Below are positions 14,063 through 26,200 of a stretch of DNA of 64,000 nucleotides, piece by piece. The stretch comes from Apostichopus japonicus. Lineage: Eukaryota; Echinodermata; Holothuroidea; Aspidochirotida; Stichopodidae. Below the pieces are notes generated by a model. It saw only the letters and a list, made by a program, of their open reading frames with translations. It searched no databases and had not been told where the DNA came from. A program made the translations under genes and the position numbers. The DNA lies in contig NC_092564.1 of assembly GCF_037975245.1 (NCBI RefSeq), positions 1,195,984-1,259,983 on the forward strand, written 5' to 3'. The first letter of the stretch is position 1. The number at the start of each line of letters is the position of its first letter.

Positions 14063-14070
14063 GCTCGACT

Positions 14071-17000
14071 TACAGCATATGATTATATTCTGTCCTCCTG
14101 CAGGGGGGGGGGGGGCTAACCCTTATCATGATTCCAGCAGAGGATAATACCTTCAGTGCGTAAGTAAAAGACACTAATTTTCGGAAGGTCCAGAAGAGCA
14201 GCGAGCAGGCGACATACCAACAGAAGGATTTAGCTTCCACTGCGTTATGCGGCCAAACGATGTTGTTTTGCTAAGCTTGAGAGCTGTGGCGAGTCAGACA
14301 TAAGCCCATCAAATTAAACTCTCCATAAGTCATTCCGATTGTGTATGGATACATATATAGAAAGCAGTTAAATGTAGGGGCTAGGGCACATTCTTGGAGA
14401 GGATTAATGCCATAGACCCCTCCCCTTCCCCTACAAGGTAGAAAGTACTGTAAGCATACAAACTTTCACAAATGATGGATCGATGAATCCGTAAAGCTTG
14501 TGTGGTATCAATTATGTCTATGGTTTCAACTCGGCCTTATAATCCGATCTATGTTGTGTGCAGACTAGGTCGGTAACACGGGCCATGGCCATCAACATTA
14601 ATACACTGACGACAAATTTCAACACTACTAAACATTGTCGATTGGTTCTTCCTGTTCTTGTTATTTTCAGCTGCCTTATACAGTACATGACTTTTTTTAT
14701 ACGTTTAATACGAATAATAGTTTTTGTAAGACATTTGATTTTAATATTATATATTATATATTTTGAATTTAATATTTTTGTCTCCCTCTTCGACTTCGTT
14801 ATGACATATTCTGCGTAGTCGTCAGGTCATAGTAGTTATTTGCAATGCAGATATTTTTGCAGGTCCGAAAAGTTGTGTTGGGAGAACTAATATCATGTTG
14901 AGGTCCAGCCGGTAGCACGTTTAGTAGAGAACTGGTAGATGCATGGGGCGACCTGGTTATAACTCGGGGGTACATGGTCTGGGACTGACAACAGGGGGAC
15001 AACCCATGGAGCACATGTGATCTGTGCCAAGCTATACGAGGGTCAGGATTCAAAAATCTCTTCTCCCGTCTTGCACAAGTTTGCTAGTACCTACACTTCA
15101 CGATGTTCTTTAGCAAATGAGAAGGCTGTATAATGCCAACAAAATTATTGGTAGGCCTCACCTTCTCTCGCAAAGCACTGCTCCGACATGTTTTGGACTG
15201 AACATGTACTAATAGTGCTCCTGCATATCAAATTCAACATTAAGTTACTAATTCTACCTTTAAATTTATTATTAAAAAGCTGTGTTCACTTTATTCTGTA
15301 TGCAGTACACAGTCGGTATCATTCGTGGCCTCGTTGTAAGCGTTATCTTTGCCTGCCTAAATTCTTATCACGCTCTGGTATTCTAGATAATTGGATGAAA
15401 ACTTTCTTTTCTCGGAAATGGAAGTCTACAGTAAACGAGAAGTGACTCCACACATTCCAAATCAAATTGCTATGCGATTCGAAAGTATAGTTGCGGGCAG
15501 AGAAACAAGAAGGTAAATGTGAGTGGATACCCCATGGCAGTATATAATGATGTAGGGTAAGATAAATGAAATAATAACTTCATGCATTGATTTGATGATT
15601 CACAACAGTGTAAGTGATGATGGTGCTTTAAGCTTCTATAAGTCATGTTAAAAGTTGAGAGCCTTCTTCATTAGATCAATTTGAAATCTTCACTACACTG
15701 AGGGGCCGGAGGTTGCAGCATTAAGGAGAAGTGTAGAGGCTTGTAGATCAACAGTCAATTGATAGCTATCGAGAGACTGTGCAAAATTTCCATCTGTTTA
15801 GCAACAAACAGAAACCATGGAAAACTAGGTTGGGAGAAAGGGTGTGGGAGAAAATGGCCCCTTCATCCTTAGCCACCTTCTGACATAGCCTGATGTTGAC
15901 AAATGTTATTCATAAACTCAAATCCCAAGAAACGAAACAATAAATTTATATTATTTAAAACATTTTCAAAATATCATGTATTCATCCTTCATGTTTTGTG
16001 GTAATACGAGTAGGCTGATGTCAGCATTGCGATATATTTTGAATTTCCTATTTAGAGTTAAGCTATCTATTAAAAGCATTACCACCAAATGTGACCTAAC
16101 ATTAAATAATATTCACTTATGTTCAACTCCGACTACCCACAATGCAGTTTGCTTCATTCAGACATTCACTTTAATATAACACTCCTCTAATATGTCTATG
16201 AATAATTTAAAGGGTCAGAACTGGCAGGAAAATATTTTTGAAAACACACAGAAATTACAGGTAATAAATTTATTGGGTTTTGGTGAAATGTAACTGGACT
16301 AATTCAACATTAGTTTCTGCAATTGGTTAATAATTTTTGTGAACATTTTCAAATTTCTACAGCTTTCTTGATTTATAAATATCTGCAGTGACAGTAGTCA
16401 AGATATGAACTAACACTATCATTTAACACTCATTCCTTTGTGTAGGGGAAGGAATCATATCACAAATATAACCAGCTGATTATAATTCAAGCAGACACCT
16501 TAGTAATGGAAGGCTTAAAAGCCAACAGATGCAATAAAACCCAAGACAAGGGTAATTATTTCTTGCAAGTTTGCAGGGTTGAATAAAAGATACCATACTA
16601 TTATTATTATTATGATTATTGTAATATTGATTAATGTTTTATGTTTCAAAGGTTTACATAAGATAACAGACACAAGAAAAGGTAACCATAATCATATCTT
16701 CAGTTAACAAACACATGTTTTTATTGGAGATGCCTATATACTCAGGAGATGTGCCATTGAAATGAACACTTTAGAAAATATTATATAGTCTATGTAGCCT
16801 AAACCATTGTTAGCCATAATCAATTTGGAATGCTCAATTATAAAAAACATGGACTTATTAGAAGTCTCTTGCAAATGAAATATAATTTTTTTTAGAGGAA
16901 CAAAGCAAAAACACAAACCCTATTCCACATCTTTATATGATTTTTTTCCTTTTTTTAATTCCAGGGACAGAGGAGGGGTGATGTAAAGACTAAGTATAAA

Positions 17001-17145
17001 TGAATATGAAACCTTTTCATATAAAAGATAATGTTAGTGAGAAACATTCAACTAAGTCAAAAAATACTTTTGCTGAAGTGTATAAATATCAAGGTTTTGT
17101 TTAGAGTTGTTTTGAACAACATTCATTATATCTTCAGAGTGGTAT
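14071..17145. other. Intergenic DNA and MYCBPAP 3' flank; no gene seen
   Basis: AT-rich, with a 12-bp G run near 14104 and only short frames without family resemblance. The rightmost few hundred bases should contain the MYCBPAP 3' UTR. Confidence 0.5.
16720..16725 (-). terminator. Candidate MYCBPAP polyadenylation signal
   Basis: AATAAA on the minus strand (tttatt on +), about 420 nt after the MYCBPAP stop codon. It is the first canonical hexamer downstream of the stop. An ATTAAA variant lies nearer, around 16955. Position and motif are the only evidence. Confidence 0.35.
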
Positions 17146-17235
17146 TTACTGCAGAGTATTTAACTCTTGCTTCTTTTGAATATCTTCAAAAAGTCCTGCC
17201 ATCTGCTCGGCTGTGTCTCCAAGTAAATTATAAAC
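17146..17235 (-). CDS. MYCBPAP: MYCBPAP last exon 22 (aa 876-904 and stop)
   Basis: Acceptor gtttcag. It encodes VYNLLGDTAEQMAGLFEDIQ then KKQELNTLQ and TAA. It completes the C-terminal amphipathic helix; vertebrate proteins also end in such a helix. Confidence 0.9.
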   Translation of the reverse strand, partial: VYNLLGDTAEQMAGLFEDIQKKQELNTLQ

Positions 17236-20200
17236 CTGAAACAAAACAGAAGATATTACTTAACACAAGTAACCTAAACCTAGCTAGACATTATTGAACA
17301 AGAAAATAGAACTTTGGTGAATCTTAGTATTGGCATCCAAATATAAACATATAATGTTCTTTACATGTATGTATCAACAAAGAAATATCAGAGAATACAG
17401 ATAAATTAGTTTCAACGGTCAGCATTAATGTAATAGGTGACTATTTCAGGGATTTCAGGAAATATGAATTAATCAGTAGCAATTGAAAGAATGGAAGTAT
17501 AAAGAAACTACCTGACCATTTTTGGTGATTCTGAACCATCTTAAAGTGCTAAAAGGTCAACATAGGTATGATGCAGTTTGTCTCTTTCCTACTTTGAAAA
17601 GCGCTTTGAAACGCTGTATTAAGCGCTATATAAGTGTAATTTATTATTTATTATTATTATTATTATGCAGTTAAGAAAACATTGTTGATAGTCTCTCACC
17701 ATAATGTAAAGTTTATTCCTGTACTTGGCATCAAGGACTGGATCTCCAGTCTCTGATGGAGGAGGATAGGGCCGGACTGGCATCCGCTCCACCTTCCTGT
17801 CTCCTCTTGGAGTTTTTCTTTCCCTCAACGGTTTTGGACTAGATGTCTCTCGACTCTTTCCTGCTCTGGATTTATCTTGTTTACTCTTTGGTCTGTCTTT
17901 GTCTTTGTCCTGGAGGTAAGAAGTTTCAAAGTAAAGAGAGGCAAATTTGATCTGCTATCAGCAGAACATTGTTTAAGACTTTTGAGAACAAGCTAGATCA
18001 CACCTATGAGAATAACAAGTTTGTTTGATATCTTGCAAAGTGGACTACTGGTTGGTAGGTACCATGAAACTAAAGTACAGAGATGTTAGCTCTGGTAGAT
18101 GGTAGAAGCTGATTTATAGGACGATGGGGAAAATAAAGAATAGCATTATTTACTTCCTCAGATGTAAGTAAGCTTCCTATAATACTTGAGCTACCATTTA
18201 GAATAATGTAATACCTGTATTACTTGAAACTCTGTCATCCACATCCTATATTGTCTGGACCTAACATCTACACAATAATAATTGTGTAAAACTGTACAAG
18301 TTTCATATTAGTACAGATATCTAAGCTCTTGTAGGTGAGTAGGAGGACCATAGACTAGTAGGAGGACCATAGACTACTATAGGTAATACTTGAGCTATCA
18401 CTCTGAACAATGTAATACCTGTATTATCTGAAACTCTGTCATCCACATCCTATATTGTCTGGACCTAACATCTACACAATAATAATTGTGTAAAACTGTA
18501 CAAGTTTCATATTAGTACAGATATCTAAGCTCTTGTAGGTGAGTAGGAGGACCATAGACTAGTAGGAAGACCATAGACTAGTAGGAGGACCATAGACTAC
18601 TATAGGTAATACTTGAGCTATCACTCTGAACAATGTAATACCTGTATTATCTGAAACTCTGTCTTCAACATCCTATATTGTCTGATCCTAACATCTACAC
18701 AATAATAATTGTGTAAAACTGTACAAGTTTCATATTAGTACAGATATCTAAGCTCTTGTAGGTGAGTAGGAGGACCATAGACTAGTAGGAGGACCATAGA
18801 CTACTATAGGTAATACTTGAGCTATCACTCTGAACAATGTAATACCTGTATTATCTGAAACTCTGTCATCCACATCCTATATTGTCTGATCCTAACATCT
18901 ACACAATAATAATTGTGTAAAACTGTACAAGTTTCATATTAGTGCAGATATCTAAGCTCTTGTAGGTGAGTAGGAGGACCATAGACTAGTAGGAGGACCA
19001 TAGACTACTATAGGTAATACTTGAGCTATCACTCTGAACAATGTAATACCTGTATTATCTGAAACTCTGTCTTCAACATCCTATATTGTCTGGACCTAAC
19101 ATCTACACATTAATAATTGTGTAAAACTTTCATATTATTTCAGCAAATTGTAATAACACAAATGAAGATAAATGTAACTCTCAAAGACCTGTAAAGTTGT
19201 TACAAAACACAATGTGCATGACAATATAAAACTACACTATTGGCTCCATTATCCAGGTTACTTTGTTATCCAGACAACCTCCGGTCTTGAATAATGTCCA
19301 AATAATCCAGAGTTTGACACTATTATGGCGTCCAAATTTGCTTAATTTTGCAAGTATTTGCATTTTTCTATTCTGTATTATTAGTTCTGTATTATTGATG
19401 AGGGAACGGTGTCCCATTTGCAGTAAGATACTTTCTAATCACACATTTAATCTTGACTGATATCTCTTAGCTTGGTGGGTAAAATTCCTTTAAAATATCA
19501 CATCTATTAAGAGGTTGCAGTCTGACTTACATCCTTCTTGCCTTTCTTGCCATCCTTCTTATCTTTCTTATCATCATCTTTGCCTTTTTTGTTCTTCTTG
19601 GGGTCGCCTGTTAGAGAGTTATAAATATAATTATGAATGAATGTCATGATAACAAAGATCAGTTATGTCATCATGCCAGCTTTGGAATTTCATTCTTCAA
19701 ATGGAAAAGGGGTTATGTTTCCTAAGATGTAATATAAATACCTCCTTATCTGACAGAGCTACACAAATATACCCATAGTTATAACAATTTTCTGTGCTTT
19801 TACTTGATGATTCCTTAAGACCATCCTGTGCTAGTGACCTCTGAAATTATAAGTAACTATTTGTTAGAGTGATTTATCAACCCAGAATGCAAAGGTCATA
19901 ACATTGCTTACATCTAGAATGTTTTATTTTATGCATAAAATCCCATTAGCAGCCTCCACACATCCCCCTATTCCCCCACCCCTTTCCCCTACTTTTCCCA
20001 AATTGTACTGTTTAATCCTATTCAAGTCTCCATTGATCTGAAATGTATACTCCAGAAATAGTCTTTTGTAAATTAGAACCCCTTTATACTGTAAAATCCT
20101 TCCTGACAGTGTACACCACTGAGTCCCACAAGAACCCATGGATTTCTTCTTCTTCTTTAATGAATGTGAGACATACCTGGTGAGTCTGCACTGTGTCTAT

Positions 20201-23200
20201 CCAAGGCAGGTTCTTTAGTAAGCATGCAAAAGATTATGAGATAGAGGGTTAACAGGAACTAGCAGTCAAAATAATTCAATATGAAAACTAAATGACAGAT
20301 AAATAAGGAATTCCTAATGACAAGATACAAACATGCACTGTTAACAGAGAATATCCAGACTCAACATGTGAGAGGAAAATCATCAATCGTTTCTGTAATT
20401 GCAGATTCCATATTTTGTTTAACTTTTCACAAAATGTGCAATTTGTTTTTGTTTTGTACTGTAGAATTTCTATCCATCTGCAAGCTCATTTAGCATGTAT
20501 AAACACATCACATTAAGCTCATTCAGCATGGATAAACACATCACATTAAGCTCATTCAGCATGGATAAACACACCACATTAAGCTCATTCAGCATGGATA
20601 AACACATCACATTAGGATCATCACATTAAGCTCATTTAGCATGTATAAACACATCACATTAGGATCATCACATTAAGCTCATTTAGCATGGATGAACATA
20701 TCACATTAGGATTATCACATTAAGCTCATTTAGCATGTATAAACACATCACATTAAGCTCATTCAGCATGGATTTACACACCACATTAAGCTCATTCAGC
20801 ATGGATAAACACACCACATTAAGCTCATTCAGCATGGATAAACACATCACATTAGGATCATCACATTAAGCTCATTTAGCATGTATATACACATCACATT
20901 AAGCTCATTCAGCATGGATTTACACACCACATTAAGCTCATTCAGCATGGATAAACACATCACATTACGCTTATTTAGCATGTCTAAACACATCATACTT
21001 TCTAGCCATTGATACAGTGCTTGTTCCATTTAGACACATAATTAAGCAAATATTTGTAAGGCGTGAATGAGATCCAGGCTACAACAAAGTCTCTTTATCA
21101 TGGTATCAGGGATTGCAGTATAAATATATCTGTGTGCAGATTGAATATTTGGTATTATCCTCATGCAACATTCTCTTTACTTTAGAGTTAAAAATGGAAA
21201 GAATAAGAAAACCTTTAATGAGTTTCATTTATTGTGATACTTGCCACATAGTTTACAACATACAGATATATACTAGTGATAGTTCTAAAAACTAAGCCTA
21301 ACCACTTATTCTACCACAGTAAAGAGTAACTTCTTTCTGATATGCAAGGATTATACAGCAGTTGACTTTTAAAGCAGAGAAAATAGAGTTAATGGTGTTT
21401 CATCACAGAGGAAAAAGTGGTTGTTCTTTGTAAACAATGGTAGGGATCATTAATGTTAAATGATTATGAAAGGGGTGAAAATAATATAATTGTTAAAATA
21501 AATGAAGGTTCGTTACAATCAAGTGCTTATTAATGAGATAATTGATACTTACTCTTCTCCTTGGGAGGCCCTGTGGAGCCAACATGAAATGAGTAAGAGG
21601 ATAGTGGAATGAGTGACATGTTATGATTTAAACATACATTCAAAATGAATAATCTGTTATGACTTAAATATGCATTCAAAATGAATTATCTGTTATGACT
21701 TAAACATGCAGTCAAAATGAATTATCTGTTGTGGCTTAAATATGCATAGAAAAACCCTTCTTAATGAATGATCTCAATATTTACAACTTTTGGTTTAAAA
21801 AGGCACAAAATTAAAAAGATTCTTACTATTACTTGGACTGATGTCATGAGATGCGTACTATATAACTCATTATACATGAAGCTCCTTAGCAAGTTAAACA
21901 TACATGGCACACCTGTATATATAGTACTGTAGTGTGAAGGACAACACAATTAACTTGATGAGGGTTCATGGCTTCATTCTTCACTCTACACCACATTGAC
22001 CAACTAGTCCCTCAAATCAAACCTTTATCATCCATCAACAATTCAACTTTTCATGGTTGGTCAATCGTGTTTTCTTTTAACTAAAAAGGACCATAGCAAT
22101 GAGTTTTTATACATGATGTCCACATTTAAACATAAGATACTGTATTCATTACATCTACTTACCACCTCTCAAGGTATCGTTTGCTGATAGGACTGAAAAT
22201 TAAACAAAGAAATTCAAGATTAAACTTTGTCAGTAGGTATCGTCTTCACCCTGTCTCGCACCAAAGGGCAATTATTGAAATATCTGTAGTTCTTGAGTCC
22301 TACTAACATATCTACTTAATCCTGGTTAAAGATTCCCCTCAAAAAGGAGAGAGGTAGTATTTAGAAAACTTAACAGAACATTTTGGAGAAATCTATCTAA
22401 TTGTTGGATAATCAGATTGAACCGAAGGAAAGACAACTCCTAGAATTTAAATTACCACAAGGTATGGTTATAGAAACAATGAAGGTCATTTAAAAGTTAT
22501 GTAAATAAGTTTGCAAAATATAACAGTGGCAAAAACATCCAGCCATTTAAAGATTACTGAATGAATATGAAACCAAGATGAATTATCAAGAACGATCCCA
22601 AAGGTGTAAAGCAGGTTGTTGAGTTGACTATTAATTGCATTCTTATTGCAAAAAGTACTCCAAAGGTTTTGGAAAATTGCTGAACCAAAGACAAGAAGCT
22701 TCTTTCAACTAACACTATGCATTTTCTGTGATAATAGATTCACATTATTAATGCCTCTACTGTTTTCTTTGGTTTAGAGTAGTAAAATGATTAAAGATCA
22801 TTACCATTGATTATTCAACTCACAGAATGGTTCAGAAAGCATAATTTTCAATTTACAGAAAAAACAAACTGTTTTCTGTTTAGAGTATGGTGGGTGAGGA
22901 TTACTTACTATCAGGCATTGATGGATAGGTTGGATTTTTCTCTGGGAATCCAAGAGATATTCTTAAAGATTCAGCCTCTGCATCTAACATATCTGCTGCT
23001 TCCATCATTAACTGGTACCTGAACGAGTAACCAATCAAACAGGTAAGCAAGATATCAAAGCAATAGGCAAAGAAAATATATGAGAACTAGCCAATACAGA
23101 TCTTACATAAAAGGATTCTCTTGCATTTTTCAATGCAGAAAGACATTAAGACAATACTATTAATATCTGCAGGACACCTAGAATAAAGATGCTTGGATTG

Positions 23201-26200
23201 ACTAAATCAAAGTTGATGTTTTACATTGACTCTGTTCAGTTCATATGTTTCCAAAGATAGACCTTTTTTAGGAATGCTGGACTTTATTCAGTCTCCTGTA
23301 AAGCTTGGTTGGAATGGAAGTCTGACTGAAAGACCTCTCTTTTTCATTATCAAGGGGGATTGTTACTATTCTCATTTTTCCTTAGTATTAACAGTCTCCA
23401 ATCTTCATAATGCAATGACTTTCAGTTCCTACACAAAAGACTGGTCAGTGCTTTTGGTATCCAAACATAAATTATTCATTCTTTGTGAAAGAACAAAGTT
23501 TGGACTGTAAATTGTTGTTATGATAAGATGATGTTGGCTATGTGTGACTACTAAACTCACCCTAATCTATACTGTTCTTGCTGTACAGGCATCAGTGGAG
23601 GGAATGAGAGAGATGCCACCGATGAGTTTAGACGGGTCAGTAGTTCTTCTCGCCTTTCCTCATCCTCTAGACCCAGCAACTCCTAAGAAGTAAAAATCAG
23701 AACAGATTATATTAGAACTGATTCAGGATCAACTCTATGTTGGCATAAAAGTGCTATGGTAAAGTGGATAAGGGCGGTGACATTAGAAGCAATGAAATGT
23801 AGCATCTGGGAGGTTGTGGATTTGACCCCTAAAGAGGATTTACATCATTGAGTAATCCACAGTTTTCCCATCTGAAATGGTCTCCAAAATGAGACTGTAA
23901 TGTGATAGCCACCTTAAATGAGTTGTAAGTAGTAAGCCATTGGGCTTCTCTCTCACATACCCATGTGGCTGCATAGCATCGTAAGTTACTGCTTTCCAGG
24001 TCCATATTATATTAGTGTAAAGCATGATGGCTTGGCAACGTAAAATAACTGCTTTCCAGGTCCATATTATATTAGTATAAAGCACGGCTTGCAACAGGCT
24101 ACATATGATGATATCTCTGACATATGCTACTTACCTCTTTCAAGCCTTGCACAGAAAAGTTCCAAGGTGGCACCTCTAAATCGTCCTCATCATCATACAG
24201 ATCTTTCCAAAGTTCCTTCAAATTAGTGACAACCTCATTAGAGTAGTGCATCTGTTAATGAATGAAAACCTCATTAGAGAAGTGCATCTGTTAATGAATG
24301 ACAACCTCATTAGAGTAGTGCATCTGTTAATGAATGACAACCTCATTAGAGAAGTGCAACAAAACCTTTTCAAACTGAAAAGACAACAACCTATTGCTAT
24401 GATGGTGGTCATTTGATACAGAGATAAAAAACAATGCACTTCATTGGCTTCATTATTCAATTTCTATTTCAGGTGATGTAGAAAGGTCGACAACTTTCTA
24501 ATTTGTGTCTTGATTAGCACCGACGTCAAACAGCTTTCTCATAAAGCAGTCTTAACATCTGTTGTAATCACTAACTACTCACTAACATGTAATATTCGTT
24601 TGGCATCTGAAACTACCAATCATACACTATTTCGCTGTTGAAATGTTGGAAATATAGGTATGCCATCAGACTGAACATATGTAAGATGTGTTTCACACTG
24701 TAGCTATACAGTAAACCTGTTACACATACGCATCTTCTTGCACTATTTCTTAGTTCAGAAACACATAGTTTAAATGATGGTACTGCATGACAAGTATTAC
24801 ATATGAAAGTTCTTAATCCTAAAAGAGAGGTTGAAATGTTCAAAATAAAATATGTTTACAAAACAGTTTAAACGGTTTACATCCTCCTTTTAGAGGCTTA
24901 CATCCTCCTTTTAGAGGTTTACATCCTGATTTTAGAGGTTTACATCCTCCTTTAAGAGGTTTACATCCTCCTTTTAGAGGTTTACATTCTCCTTTTAGAG
25001 GTTTACATCCTCCTACCTGAGGGTTTTCTTTCTCAAACTGTTCTTCTTCAGTTATGTAGGCATCCACTGGAGAGCGAGCCCTCTGAGGGGTGCGGATACC
25101 GTCAACAATCTCATCAAGAACCCTCCTGACAGCCACCTCTGCTTGTCTGTGATAAAGCTCTTGCTGTTGATATCATATAATAATGAAATAATCTGATCAT
25201 GATCTATGGGTTATAGTTACCTCTCATAAACCCATCTCAAAATAAGCATTGGAATAAATACGATGGAGACCTCATCATCATATCCTATTTTACAATTGAC
25301 CTGATGTTTAAACATGAAAAGTGACCTTACATAGAGAAATTAAAAAAATTTTGTTTAGATGAAACCAAATGATTCTAACCTCAATGTCATTTCTCTGTTT
25401 CTTGGTTTTATCTTCTTGCAGTGCAATACCTCTCAACGTCACTTGCAGAGTCGCCCCTCCACAAAGGGTAGGTTTCGTATCCAGCTGCCAGGTCTCTGAG
25501 AAGATGCCAGGATTCGGTGACTTGAAGATGAACGGAAACTGGAGCTTGTCACCTGGCAACAACACTCCACTGCTAGTGTTGAAGTAAAACCGCTGTACTT
25601 TGCTGTTGCTCCTTGCTGCTTCAAATGGATTCACCTTGGGGATTTTCTGTCAAAAGTAAACCCAGAATGCAAGCATAGTTCTGCATCTTTAGGAATTCAA
25701 CTGCTCTAGGTTACTATTGCAATATGAACTTGTTTATCATAGTGAAAATCATCAGTTGAGAATCTCCAAAAGAACATCAAATAACATAAATTTGATTTCA
25801 ATGGTTTGTAAAGCTGTAAATACCATAGAAATGCCACGCATTATTTATTAAAACCAAACACATATAAATACTATATTTGTCTGTGAATCATGTGTGCTGT
25901 AAATAGGAAGCTTCTTAGGTTAACTAGCCTTTGAAAACATTCCCAAATTAACTGTTAAAACCTAGCACTACTAGATTTAACTAAATAAATGGAAAATTTA
26001 TCAAAGATGAAGATGATTTTATGAGACTTTCGTCTTCATCTATGTAATCTACCTTCCAGTCGTAGTGTAGGCTGGTTGTACCATCATTCACCAACTCTAA
26101 ATAAGCAGTGGTTCTTTCCCCAGCAAATGATTCAAAGGTAACTCTTGCTCCACTAGCTACTTGACCCTTCCCACTGCAGCTGTCCCCAGTCCATCCAGCA

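Noticed and set aside
19230-19420. Possible Tigger/pogo-type fragment (repeated ttatccag words)
   Set aside because: No paired inverted end or TA duplication could be found. Similarity is too short.
20485-20990. Repeats with regular spacing resembling a CRISPR array
   Set aside because: Units are contiguous tandem repeats without unique spacers, inside an intron of a eukaryotic gene.
25308-25634. Other-frame and other-strand frames over MYCBPAP exon 12
   Set aside because: Shadows of the real exon, which has matching splice phases and family signature.
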